NCBI GenBank assembly: GCA_947172415.1
Contig: OX359201.1
Span: 2,976,001 to 3,040,000, forward strand
DNA length: 64,000 nucleotides
Direction of reading: 5' to 3'
Origin: Chondrosia reniformis
Lineage: Eukaryota > Porifera > Demospongiae > Chondrillida > Chondrillidae
Positions 1 through 11,227 of the stretch are shown here, in pieces; within the stretch, counting starts at the first letter, position 1; each line of letters opens with the position of its first letter. The notes beneath the pieces were generated by a model. That model did not search any database, was not told where the DNA came from, and saw nothing but the letters and a program-made list of their open reading frames with translations. The position numbers and the translations under genes are program-made.

Positions 1-1682
1 TATAGTCTTAAGTTGTGTGTACTATATAGTTGTATTTACTAGTTGTAGGTGCTAATTGTATACACTAGTTGTATATACTAGTTGCATGCAGTAGTTGTAT
101 TTACTAGTTGTGCGTACTAGATTTAAGTACTAGAACTAGTTATGTTTTGCTAGTTGTAGTTACTTGTTAAATTTTGCTTTTTGTAGGTTCTAGTTGTGTG
201 TACTAGTTGTACGTACTAGTTGTAGTTACTGATTGTATGTACTAGTTGTATGTACTTGTTGTGTGTACTAGTTCTATGTACTAGTTCTATGTACTGGTTA
301 CTAGTTGAATGTACTAGTTTTATGTTCTCATTCTATGAACTAGTTCTATATAACATTTGCAGTTGTAGTTTTATGAACTAGTTGTATGTACTAGTTGTAT
401 GTATATCCTAGTTGTTTGTACTAATTGTATGTACTAATTGTATATACTAGTACTAGCTATAGTTTTAAGTTGTGTGTACTAGTTGTATCTACTAGTTGTA
501 GGTGCTAATTGTATACACTAGTTGTATGTATTAGTCTTATGTACTAGTCTTATGTACTAGTTGTATGTACTAGTTGTGTGTACTAGTTGCATGCACTAGT
601 TGTATGTACTAGTTTTATTTAATAGTTGTATGTACTAATTGTATGTACTAGTTTTATGGACTAGTATATACAGCTCTAGTACATACAACTAGTAGATACA
701 ACAAGTACATACAACTAATACATCCAACTTGTACATAACTAGTACATACAACTGGTACATATAACTAGTTGTTGGTACTAATTATATGTACTAATTTTAT
801 ATAATAGTTGTATGTACTAGTTGTATGTACTAGTTGCATATAAAAGTTGTATGTACTAGTTCTAGGGACTACTTGTATGTACTCGTTACTAGTTGTATGT
901 TCTAGTTGTAAGGACTAGTTTTATGTACTAGTTGAATGTGCTAGTTGTATAAAATAGTCTTATGTAATAGTTATATGTACTAGTGTTATGTACTAGGTAT
1001 ATATACTAGTTATATATATATAATAGTTGTATACTACTTGTATGTACTAGCTAAAATACTAGTTGTATGTACTAGTTGTATGTACTAGTTGTATGTACTA
1101 GTTGTAGGAACTGATTGTATGTAATTTACTAGTTGTATGTACCATTACTAGTTATATTTACAAGTTGAAGATCCTAAATGTACGTGCTAGTTGTATGAAC
1201 TAGATTTATGGATTAGCTGAATGTACTAGTTGTATGTACTAGTTATATTTATTAGTTGTCTTAACTAGTTATATTTATTAGTTGTATTAACTAGTTATAT
1301 TTACTAGGTGTATTGACTAGTTGTATGTACCAGTACTAGGTATATTTACCAGTTGTAGGTACAAATAGTATGTACAGGTTTATGTAATAGTTGTATGTGC
1401 TGATTGAATGTGCTAGTTGTATTAACTAGCTTTATGCACTTTTTATGTACTAGTTGTATGAACTAGTTGTATGAACTAGTTGTAGGTACTACTACTGGAT
1501 AATATTAAATAGTTGTATGTACTAGTTATATGTACTAGTTGTATGTACAAGGTATATATACTAGTTATGTACTACTTCTATGTACTAGTTTAAATACTAG
1601 TTATATGTGCTGGTTTTATGTGCTATTTGTATGTACTATTTGCATGTACTAGTTATATTTACTAGCTGTATGTACCGGTACT
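1..1682. repeat. 13-bp satellite array, block A
   Basis: Degenerate head-to-tail copies of a 13-bp unit, consensus TACTAGTTGTATG, fill this block. Units vary by single substitutions and by 1-3 bp length changes. Short ORFs through it read as Tyr/Val/Leu/Cys-rich low complexity and are translation artefacts. About 669-767 the unit runs in the opposite orientation. No gene is seen. Confidence 0.95.
1670..1682. repeat. Left target-site duplication of LINE (ATGTACCGGTACT)
   Basis: The 13 bp ATGTACCGGTACT occurs here and again at 2885-2897, directly bracketing the LINE fragment. It is a variant of the satellite unit, so the LINE landed inside a pre-existing array. Confidence 0.8.
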
Positions 1683-2884
1683 TTGACTACCGGGGTATTA
1701 GTCTACTAATTGTTCCAGGGAAGGTGTACGCTACTGTATTTGATAAGAGGATACGAGCCATCACTGAAGAGAGTGTACTAGAAGAAAAGGGTGCATTCCG
1801 GAGGCAAAGAAGTTGCATTGATCAGTTATTCACAGTGAGACAACTCGAGGAGAAGATAATTGAGAAGAACAAAACAATGAACATGGTATGCATAGTCCTA
1901 GAAAAAGCCTTTGACACAGTGAATAGGATGTTGCTATGGTTGGTGGTAGAGAGATATGGTGTCAAGAGGAGGCTGAAGGAAGCAGTGAAGTCTCTGTACC
2001 TAAGAAGTGAAGCATGTGTACGGATACAGGGGCAAAATTCAGACTGGTTTGGTGTAGAGAGAGGGTGTGAGACAGGGGTGCACCTTGTCGCCTTGGCTTT
2101 TTAACCTATTTCTGGACAACATAGTGAGGGAGGCGAGGGAGAGTTTCCAGGGTGGTGTGCAGTTGGAAGCAAGTAAGGTACAATTTCTTATGTTTGTGGA
2201 TAACCTTGCGGTAGTGACTGAAAAGGAGGAGGACATGAAAAGAAATGTTGAAGTGCTCAATGAAGTAATGACAGAGTGGAAGATGAAGATAAACTGGGAG
2301 AAGACCAAGGTGCTGGTAGTACAGAGGGGAGGTGGCACATGTCACATAGTTGTGGATGGAGTTGAGGTGGAAGGAGTACAGACAGCAAAATATTTTGGGG
2401 CCATGTTTAATGAGGAAGGATCATGCGATCATGAGATTGAGAACAGGATTGGGTCAGCAGCAAGAATGGTGGGGGCATTAAGAAGTGAAATTATTGAACG
2501 CAAAGAGCTGTGGAGATGAGGTACCTTAGGAGAGTAGAAGGTGTGACCAGAATGGACAGATTAATAAATGAAGATATTAGAAGAAGGCTGGAGGTTGAAG
2601 CAGTTTTAGAAGTGGCAGATAGGAAGGAGGAGTGGAGGAAAAAGATTGAGGAAATGCCTCAGGAGAGGTTGGTGAGAAGAGTGTTTGAGGAAGAGGTGTG
2701 TGGTAAACGACCAAAGGGCAGCCAAGAAAGAGATGGAGAGATGACACTTAATGATTTTGCCTATATATTATTATGCAGAACAGTCTATATTCCTATAGAA
2801 ACTGAAAATTTAAAGTATTTTTACCGTATGTAACAGCGACCTCCTACTGAGGAGATGAGCTACATGATGATGATGATGATGATG
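1683..2884 (+). mobile_element. Non-LTR retrotransposon (LINE) fragment, RT and C-terminal part
   Basis: The translation reads as a LINE reverse transcriptase: GFR-like GAFRRQRSCIDQLFT, VLEKAFDTVNR (fingers/palm), then MRQGCTLSPWLFN, then the catalytic box as FVDNLAVV instead of the usual F/YADD. A C-terminal piece starts MRYLRRVEGVTRMDRL. The frame changes near 2065 between the VERG and MRQGC parts, and sequence is missing or shifted near 2515, so the copy is dead. The 5' end is truncated. The 3' end is a (GAT)n run (2862-2884), a simple-repeat tail typical of several LINE clades. A 13-bp target duplication brackets it. I did not assign a clade. Confidence 0.85.
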
Positions 2885-5800
2885 ATGTACCGGTACTAGT
2901 TATATTTACTCGTTGAAGATACTAAATGTACGTACTAGTTCTTTAAACTAGTTTTATGGATTACTTGAATGTACTAGTTGTGTGTAGTAGTTTTATTTTC
3001 TACTTGTATGAACTAGTTACATGTACTAGTTGTATGTACTAGTACTAGGTTTATTTACTAGTTGTAGGTACAAGTGGTATTTAAAGGTTTAATGTAAAAG
3101 TTGTATGTACTAATTGTATGTTCTAGCTGTATGTACTAGTTGTATGTACTAGTTATGTTGTAGTTGTTCGTGCTAGTTGTATTAACTAGTTGTATGCACT
3201 ATTTATAACTAGTTGTATGAACTAGTTGAATCAAATAGTTGTAGGTACTATTACTGGTAATATTAACTAGTTGCAGGTACTACTTGTATGTACTAGTTAT
3301 ATGTACTAGTTGTGTGTACTATTTACTAGTTGTATGTACAAGTTGTATGGTCTGGTTGTATGTACTAGTTGTATGAACTAGTAATATGTACTAGTTGTCT
3401 GTATTAGTTGTATGTACTAGTTGTAGATAATAGTTGTATGTACTAGTTGTAAGTAATAGTTATATGTCCTAGTTGTATAAAGTAGTTGTATGTACTAGTT
3501 GTATGAACTCGTATGTACTCATTTCTAGTTTTATGTACTAGTTGTATGTACTTGTTTTATGAACTAGTACTAGTTATATTTACTCGTTGTAGATACTAAA
3601 TGTACGTACTAGCTGTATGAACTAGTTTTATGGACCAGTTGAATGTACAAGTTATATAGTACTTGTTTGTGTTAGTTGTTTTATCTAGTTGTATGCACTA
3701 TTTATATACTAGTAGTTGTATGAACTAGTTGTCGGTACTATAGCTGGTAATATTAACTAGTTGTAGGCACTTCTTGTATGTACTAGTTGTATGTACTATT
3801 TGTATGTACTAGGTTTGTACTAGTAGTTTGTGCTAGTTGTATGTACTAGTTGTATGAACTAGTTGTATGAGCTAGTCACTAGTGTTAAGTTCTAGTTGTA
3901 TGTTCTAAATACATGTACTAGTTATATGTACTAGTTCTATGTACTAGTTGTGTGTATTAGGTCTATGAACTAATTTTCTGTTCTAGTTGAATGTACTAGT
4001 CGTATCGACTAGTTCTATGTACTCGTTGTGTGAACTAGTTATGTGTGCTAGTTATATGTACTATTTGTATGTACTAGTTGTATTTACTAGTTGTAGCACT
4101 AGTTTTAAGTACTAGTTGTATGTACTAGATGTATGTACTAATTGTAAGTAAGAGTTCTATGTACTAGTTGTATGAAGTAGTTGTATGTACTTGTTGTATG
4201 TACTCTTTGTATGTACTCGTTACTAGTTGTATGTACTCATTACTAGTTGTATGTACTAGTTGAACGTACTAGTTGTATGTACTAGTCGTATCGACTAGTT
4301 CTATGTACTCGTTGTGTGAACTAGTTGTGTGTACTAGTTATATGTACTATTTGTACGTACTAGTTGTATTTACTAGTTGTAGCACTAGTTTTAAGTACTA
4401 GTTGTACGTACTAGATGTATGTACTAATTGTAAGTAAGAGTTCTATGTACTAGTTGTATGAAGTAGTTGTATGTACTTGTTGTATGTACTATTTGTATGT
4501 ACTCGTTACTAGTTTTATGTACTAGTTGAACGTACTAGTTGTATATTCTAGTTGTATATTCTAGTTGTAATCACTAGTAACTAGTTGTATGGTCTAGTTG
4601 TATGTACTAGTTGTATTTACTTGTTGTATGTACTGGTTATAACTAGTACTTGTGTGTACTAGTTGTATGTACAAATTGTATGTACAAGGTGTATGTACTA
4701 GTTTTATTTACTAGTGTTATGTACTAGTATCAGTTATATTTAATAGTTGTAGGTACAAGTTGTATGTAGTAGTTGCATGTAGTAGGTTTATGTACGAATT
4801 GTATATACTAGTTGTATGTAATAGTTGCATGTACTAGTTATGTACCAATTGTATGTACTAGTTGTATGTATATATTACTTGTATGTACTAGCTGTGTACT
4901 AGTTGTATATACTAGTTTTATGTGGTAGTTTTATGTTCACTTTCTATGAACTAGCTGTATGTACTGGTGTCTTGTTGTTCGTACTAGTTGTTTTCATGAG
5001 TTTTATAATCTCTTTCTATGTACTAGTTGCATGTACTAGTTTATAGCTAGTTGTATGCACAGGTTGTGTGTACTAGTTGCAAATAATACTTGTATGTCCT
5101 AGTTGTATATACTAGATGTATGTACTATTTAAATATACTAGTTATATGTGTTATATGTACTAGTTATATGCAGTACTTGCGTGTACTAGTTGTATGTACT
5201 AATATTATATACTAGGTGTATGTACTAGTTTTATGTACAAGTTGTACGTACTAGTATTAGGTATACTTAATAGTTGTATGTAGTAGTTGCATGTAGTAGT
5301 TCTATGTACGAATTGTAAATACTAGTTGTATGTAATAGTTGCATGTACCAGTTATGTACCAATTGTATGTACTAGTTGTACATATATATTACTTGTATGT
5401 ACTAGCTGTGTACTAGTTGCATATCCTAGTTTCTTACTAGTTGTGTGCACTGGTTGCATGTACTAGTTGCAAATATTACTTGTATGTCCTAGTTGTATAT
5501 ACTAGGTGTATGTACTATTTATATATACTTGTTATATGTGTATGTAATAGTTATATGTACTAGTTATATGCAGTACTTGTGTGTACTAATTGTATGTACT
5601 AGTTTTATGTACAAATTGTACGTACTAGTTTTAGGTATACTTAATAGTTGTATGTAATAGTTGCATGTAGTAGTTGTATGTACGAATTGTATATATTAGT
5701 TGTATGTAATAGTTGCATGTACCAGTTATGTACCAATTGTATGTACTAGTTGTACATATACGTATATTACTTGTATGTACTAGCTGTGTACTAGTTGCAT

Positions 5801-6385
5801 ATCCTAGTTTCTTGCTAGTTGTGTGCACTGGTTGCGTGTACTAGTTGCAAATATTACTTGTATGTCCTAGTTGTATATACTAGGTGTATTTACTATTTAT
5901 ATATACTTGTTATATATGTATGTAATAGTTATATGTACTAGTTATATGCTGTACTTGTGTGTACTAATTGTATGTACTAGTTTTATGTACAAGTTGTACG
6001 TACTAGTATTAGGTATACTTAATAGTTGTATGTAATAGTTGCATGTAGTAGTTGTATGTACGAATTGTATATATTAGTTGTATGTAATAGTTGCATGTAC
6101 TAGTTATGTACCAATTGTATGTACTAGTTGTACGTATATATTACTTGTATGTACTAGCTGTGTACTAGTTGCATATACTAGTTTTATGTGGTAGTTTTAT
6201 GAACTAGCTGTATGTACTAGTGTCTTGTTGTTCATACTAGTTGTATGTATGAGTGTTATATACTCTTTCTGTGTATTAGTTGCATGTCCTAGTTTCTAGT
6301 TGTATGTACTAGTTGTATGCATTGGTTGTGTGTATTAGTTGTATATATTACTTGTATGTCCTAGTTGTATGTACTAGGTGTATAT
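2885..6385. repeat. 13-bp satellite array, block B with ~375-bp higher-order units
   Basis: Same 13-bp satellite. A ~286-bp internal duplication is visible (the landmark CGTATCGACTAG at about 4001 and 4287). From about 5250 a higher-order unit of ~375 bp repeats three times: the landmark TTAGGTATACTTAATAG recurs near 5257, 5633 and 6008, and again near 7880 past an insertion. No gene is seen. Confidence 0.9.
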
Positions 6386-7717
6386 ACTATTAGACAGGCT
6401 GTGGCCTAGGTGTACCAGTGGTGAAGAAAACCCTGGGTCAAACAGAATAGGTGATTCCACTGGTGCCTCCCAGGTGGATGCACCTGAATGTAATAGCCTT
6501 TCTTCGGTCCCCATGACAAACCAACCAGACCTCTAGACCGAGGACATGGTTAGGGCACTAGTTGATTGCTATGAGCGATCTAAACCCAAAAGAGGTGGCT
6601 ATCAGAAGCGTTTAGAGCGGGAATGGCTGAGCAAATACCCACATTTGCCTCAGACCGGTCGAACCCTTGCCTTCCAAGCCAAAAGGAACTTGGTAGGAGA
6701 CTGAGTACTGCAAGTAACTGGTAGCCGAGATTTAGATTTGGTTAATGATGCACCGCAAGGTGCCTCTAGAAGGAGAAGGATCCAAGGGGTGATCTGGAAC
6801 CTTCAGAGGGATAATATCCTCATGGAGCTCTACCGAGAAAGTAAGCCCATGGAAAAGGGGTATGTCGAGCGGTTGTACCGGGCTTGGAATGCTAAAATGC
6901 CAGACCATAAAACCACAAAGGTAGCGCTAACTAGAAGAGTTAGTAGAATCCAAAGAAGTCAAGGTCTCTCGAGACTAAACCTTGTGGAACCTGACTCTCC
7001 TGGTTTAGCTACCCTAACTGAGACTGTGGAGGATGGTGTGAGAGCCCAGGGACAGGAAGAGGCACACCAAGTTCAGGCCAGGACTGGACAAAATGATGAG
7101 CTGTTTACAGGCCCTGTTGAAACTCCCTCACATTATTATCCCAGTCCCAGGACAAGTGGCAATGATCATCTGATGCAACTTTTAGGCAAAGCAAAAGATG
7201 CCTGTCTCCGAAAGAAACCTGGAGATTTCTCTGATAGAAAACCCTGTGGGGCGGTGCGGTTCAACCATGTTGATACGGCACTGCTTCAGGAGGCCAATGA
7301 TTGGGTGGAGAAAGAGTGGCAGGAAGGCCCTAGTTCGGCCTGGCACATGAACTGCCTGGTCTACTCTATTGCTATGGCTGTGAGGGAAAAACAACCAACG
7401 AATCGCAGCCATGCAACTAGAGAAGGAAATCAGACAATCAAAAGAGTAGTAAGAGACAGGGAGGTCACATTAGTGACTTGAAGGCCAAAGGCCTTAGGTT
7501 TTGTGTGTGGAGGTACTCCCTCCTATTATGACGGTCAACTTTGGCCCGACGTGCACCTGTCTGCTGCTGCCGGAAGGAGGCAAAGCCGAGGCTTCTGGCT
7601 AAAAACCCGAAGAAGGGAAAACATAACGGACTGAGGGTTGTCCAAGCCAGACACTCCTTGCCTTAGTTAACTAAGGCAGGAAGTAACAAAGTTCTCCATT
7701 AAGGCTTTTGTTTCTAA
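6386..7717 (+). mobile_element. Insertion carrying a retroelement ORF1-like coding region
   Basis: Non-satellite sequence of higher GC, sharply bounded by satellite on both sides. It contains one open frame, 6738-7481 (247 codons). The satellite flanks (GTATATACTA left, GTATACTA right) could be remnants of a target duplication, but this is weak. No reverse transcriptase is present, so the element is either internally deleted or non-autonomous. It resembles the 5' part of a LINE. The family is not certain. Confidence 0.6.
6738..7481 (+). CDS. Retroelement N-terminal (ORF1-like) protein remnant
   Basis: A 247-residue open frame. Residues ~10-75 are basic and helical (SRRRRIQGVIW, then NILMELYRESKP, GYVERLYRAWN), followed by TRRVSRIQRSQGL. 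This is like the basic Myb/homeo-type N-terminal segments that precede the RT in some site-specific and R2-like LINEs (family knowledge, from memory). The C-terminal part (~145-215) is mixed, with HVDTALLQEANDWVEKEW. No zinc knuckle, endonuclease or RT motif is seen. The stop is followed by ~230 bp of possible 3' UTR. It could instead be a captured host fragment. Confidence 0.45.
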   Translation: MVNDAPQGASRRRRIQGVIWNLQRDNILMELYRESKPMEKGYVERLYRAWNAKMPDHKTTKVALTRRVSRIQRSQGLSRLNLVEPDSPGLATLTETVEDGVRAQGQEEAHQVQARTGQNDELFTGPVETPSHYYPSPRTSGNDHLMQLLGKAKDACLRKKPGDFSDRKPCGAVRFNHVDTALLQEANDWVEKEWQEGPSSAWHMNCLVYSIAMAVREKQPTNRSHATREGNQTIKRVVRDREVTLVT

Positions 7718-9837
7718 AGTATACTAGGTGTATGTACTATTCATATATACTAGTTAGATGTGTATGTACTAGTTATATGTACTATTTATTTGCAGTACTT
7801 ATGTGTACTAGTTGTATGTACTAATTTTATGCACTAGGAGTATATACTAGTTTTATGTACTAGTTGTATGTACTAGTATTAGGTATACTTAATAGTTGTA
7901 TGTTGTAGTTGCATGTAGTAGTTGTATGTACGAATTGTATGTACTGGTTGTATGTATATATTACTTGTATGTACTAGCTGTGTACTGGTTGTATATACTA
8001 GTTTTATGTGGTAGTTTTATGTTCACTTTCTATGAACTAGCTGTATGTACTAGTTTCTTGTTGTTCGTACTAGTTGTATTCATGAGTTTTATAATCTCTT
8101 TCTATGTACTAGTTGCATGTATATACTAGTTTCTAGCTAGTTGTGTGCACTGGTTGCGTGTACTAGTTGCAAATATTGCTTGTATGTCCTAGTTGTATAT
8201 ACTAAGTGTATGTACTATTTATATATACTAGTTATATGTGTATGTAATAGTTATATGTACTAGTTATATGCAGTACTTGTGTGTACAGTTGTATGTACTA
8301 ATTTTAGGTCTAGTTTTATGTACTAGTTGTAGATACTAGTCGTATGTACTAGTTGTAAGTTATAGTTATATGTACTAGTTGTATGAAGTAGTTTTATGTA
8401 CTAGTCGTGAGTAATCCTATGTACTCGTTGCTAGTGTTATGTACTAGTTTTATGTACTAGTTGTATGAACTAGTACTAGTTATATTTACTCGTGGAAGAT
8501 ACTAAATGTATGTACTACTTGTATAAACTAGTGTTTTGGACTAGTTGATTGTACTAGTTCTATTAAGTAGTTATATTTACTAGTTGTATGAACTAGTAAC
8601 ATATTCTAGCTGTATGTACTTGTACTAGGTTTATTTACTAGTTGTAGGTAAAAGTTGTATGTACAGGTTTAATGTAATAGGTGTATGTACCAATTCTATG
8701 TTCTAGTTGTATATACTAGTTGTATGTACTAGTTATGTTGTAGTTGTTCGTGCTAGTTGTATTAACTAGTTTTATGCACCTTTTATGTACTAGTTGTATG
8801 AACTAGTTGTATGAACTAGTTGTAGGTACTATTACTGGTAATATTAACTAGTTGTAGGTACTACTTGTATGTACTAGTTATATGAACTAGTTGTATGTAC
8901 TATTTACTAGTTGTATGTACTAGTTGTATGTTCTGGTTGCATGTACTATTTTTATGTACTAGTTATATGTCCTAGTTATATGTATAAGTTACTAGTTATA
9001 AGTTCTAGTTGTACCTTCTAAATGTATGTACTAGTTGTACGTACTAGTTGTGTGTACAAGTTGTAGGCACTAGTTGTAGGTACTGGTAATATTAACAAGT
9101 TGTAGGTACTACTTGTATGTACTAGTTATATGTACTAGTTTAATGTACTATTTACTAATTGTATGTACTAATTGCATGGCCTGGTTGGATGTACTAGTTG
9201 TATGAACCAGTAATATGTACTAGTTGTCTGCACTAGTTGTATGTACTAATTGTAGGTCTAGTTTTATGCACTAGTTGTATGAACTAGTCCTAGTTATATT
9301 TACTCAATGAAGAAACGAAATGTACGTAGAAGTTGTATGAACTAGTTTTATGGACTAGTTCATTGTACTAGTTGTATGTAGTAGTTATATTTACTAGTTG
9401 TATGAACCAGTTACATGGACTAGTTGTATGGAGTAGTACTTTGTTTATTTACTGGTTGTAGGTACAAGTTGTATGTACAGGTTTAATGTAATGGTTGTGT
9501 GTACCAATTGTATGTTCTAGTTGTATATACTAGTTGTATGTACTAGTTATGTTTTAATTGTTTGTGCTAGTTGTGTTAACTAGTTGTATGCACTATTTAT
9601 GTACTAGTTGTATGAAATAGTTGTAGGTACTATTACTGGTAATATTAACTAGTTGTAGATACTACTTGTATGTGCTAGTTATATGTACTAGTTGTATGTA
9701 CTACCTACTAGTTGTATGTACTAGTTGTGAGTATTATTTACTAGTTGTATGTACTAGTTGTATGTACTTGTTGTAAGTACTAGTTGTATGTACTAGTAAT
9801 ATGTCCTAGTTGTGTGTACTGGTTGTAAGTAGTCGTT
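7718..9837. repeat. 13-bp satellite array, block C
   Basis: Satellite resumes immediately after the insertion, starting with another partial ~375-bp higher-order unit (landmark near 7880). Repeated motifs such as TTACTGGTAATATTAAC near 8830 and 9640 show longer-range duplications. No gene is seen. Confidence 0.9.
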
Positions 9838-11227
9838 ATATGAAAAATCTAATATACCGTTTTCCTACATGCTATATGCCTATTCTGTAAAAAGAGCCTA
9901 TAGGGGAACTAAACCTAAAGAGAGCTTTAGATGAAGATACAGAAGTCTTTTCTTCCTTCTTTCATCTTCTTCTCCACTGGGTCAGACAGCCGTTTCTTGG
10001 AATTCCACCCTTCATCAGTGATCCTGGGAGTCTTTGTCTTTTTCTTTATCTTGATCTTCTGTGAATCCTTGGCTCTCTATGCTAAATCTAGGGGCCTTAT
10101 ATACACTATTTTGGCGCCCAAAGTTAAATAAGGTGTTAACTAAGACACATGATGAAATTTAATTTTATGAAAGGAATGTAGGTCCAATTAACTTTTATGA
10201 ATTAATTATAAATCTATTAGTAAACTTGCTTGTACAGGTAAAACAGGCTCAGCATAACTATAGACAAAAGTAGGACATATTACGTAAGTCTACCCTTAGG
10301 TCTTCTAGTAGTAACATTTCTTTGGAGGTGGGGTCACACAATATGGGGTAACACAAGACAGTCCTTAAGCATACTAGCTACTTTTTGCTTATACTTGATT
10401 CTAACTAGAGGCTGCCGGGATAGGAAGGTTTTAAAGGTTGATTTTAGCTTAAAGTATTTGTAACCCTGCTTAATAAGCCTATTGCATAACTGCAAACTTT
10501 TAGCCTGAAAACTGGAGAAGTCACTACATATTCTGGAATACCTAATTAGTTGTTAAATAAAGACACCATAGGCTGGGGTATTAGGAATATTACTATCTAA
10601 ATGGGGGAAATTTACTATATCAAAGTTAAAGTCCTCTCGCTTATTATATACTTTAGTGATAAATTGATTGTTAGTAATGGTTATATCTAAGTCTAAAAAG
10701 GGGGATTTTTTAGGGCTGGTATTTGTCTTTTTAAGAATAAGTTCTTTGGGGTAAATATCACTAATTGACAGTTCAAAATCCTTGTTGCTAATACATAAAA
10801 GGTCATCAATATACCTATAAGTATTGGAAAATTTAATAGCTAGGGTGATGTTATCCTAAAGTAGTCCTTTCATAAACTCATACTCATAGGCAAACAGAAA
10901 AAGATTAGCAACTACAGGGGCACAGTCAGTACCCATAGGGATACCTACACATTGCTTAAATACAGAACCGTCTACACATACATAAATGTTGTCAATAAGG
11001 TAATTAAAGAGCTCTACTAAATGAACAGCTGTGACTGCTTTATTGGAGACATTGTTAGACCAAAAGGCTTTATCCTGACAGACTTCTATATATTGGGACT
11101 TCCTACAGGTATAGGCACTATGAATAAGGTTAGTAATCTTATCTTTAAGTAGGTTATGGGGGATCGCTGTATATAATGTAGAAAAATCAAAACTAGCTGG
11201 CAGGGTTTTTCTAGTGGGTATAGACCT
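9838..11227 (-). mobile_element. Penelope-like element, 5'-truncated copy
   Basis: The minus strand encodes a Penelope-type reverse transcriptase. It begins in SFDFSTLYTAIPHNLL at about 11200, then IDNIYVCVDGSVF, GIPMGTDCAPVVANLF, the catalytic YRYIDDL at about 10810, SPFLDLDIT, and AYGVFISQLIRYSRICS at about 10540. The copy is interrupted by at least one in-frame stop. It starts abruptly at satellite, so the N-terminal part is gone. No GIY-YIG endonuclease is recognised after the RT. About 500 bp of non-coding 3' region follow, with a hammerhead-like motif near 9980-10030. Confidence 0.8.
9976..10032 (-). ncRNA. Hammerhead-ribozyme-like motif in the Penelope-like element
   Basis: On the minus strand the order is CTGATGA, a stem II/loop AGGGTGGAATTCCAA, GAAAC, then GGCT and GTC. 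The AC/GT pair with a GGCT loop gives the very short stem III known from Penelope-like-element hammerheads, with a GUC cleavage triplet. Stem I is partial (GG-TCA with TGA-CC). The conserved core is complete. Stem II is weak, 2-3 base pairs. Confidence 0.6.

Noticed and set aside
1607-1690. Start of a protein at 1607 reading into the LINE
   Set aside because: The first ~25 codons are satellite; the real LINE sequence starts at 1683 after the target duplication.
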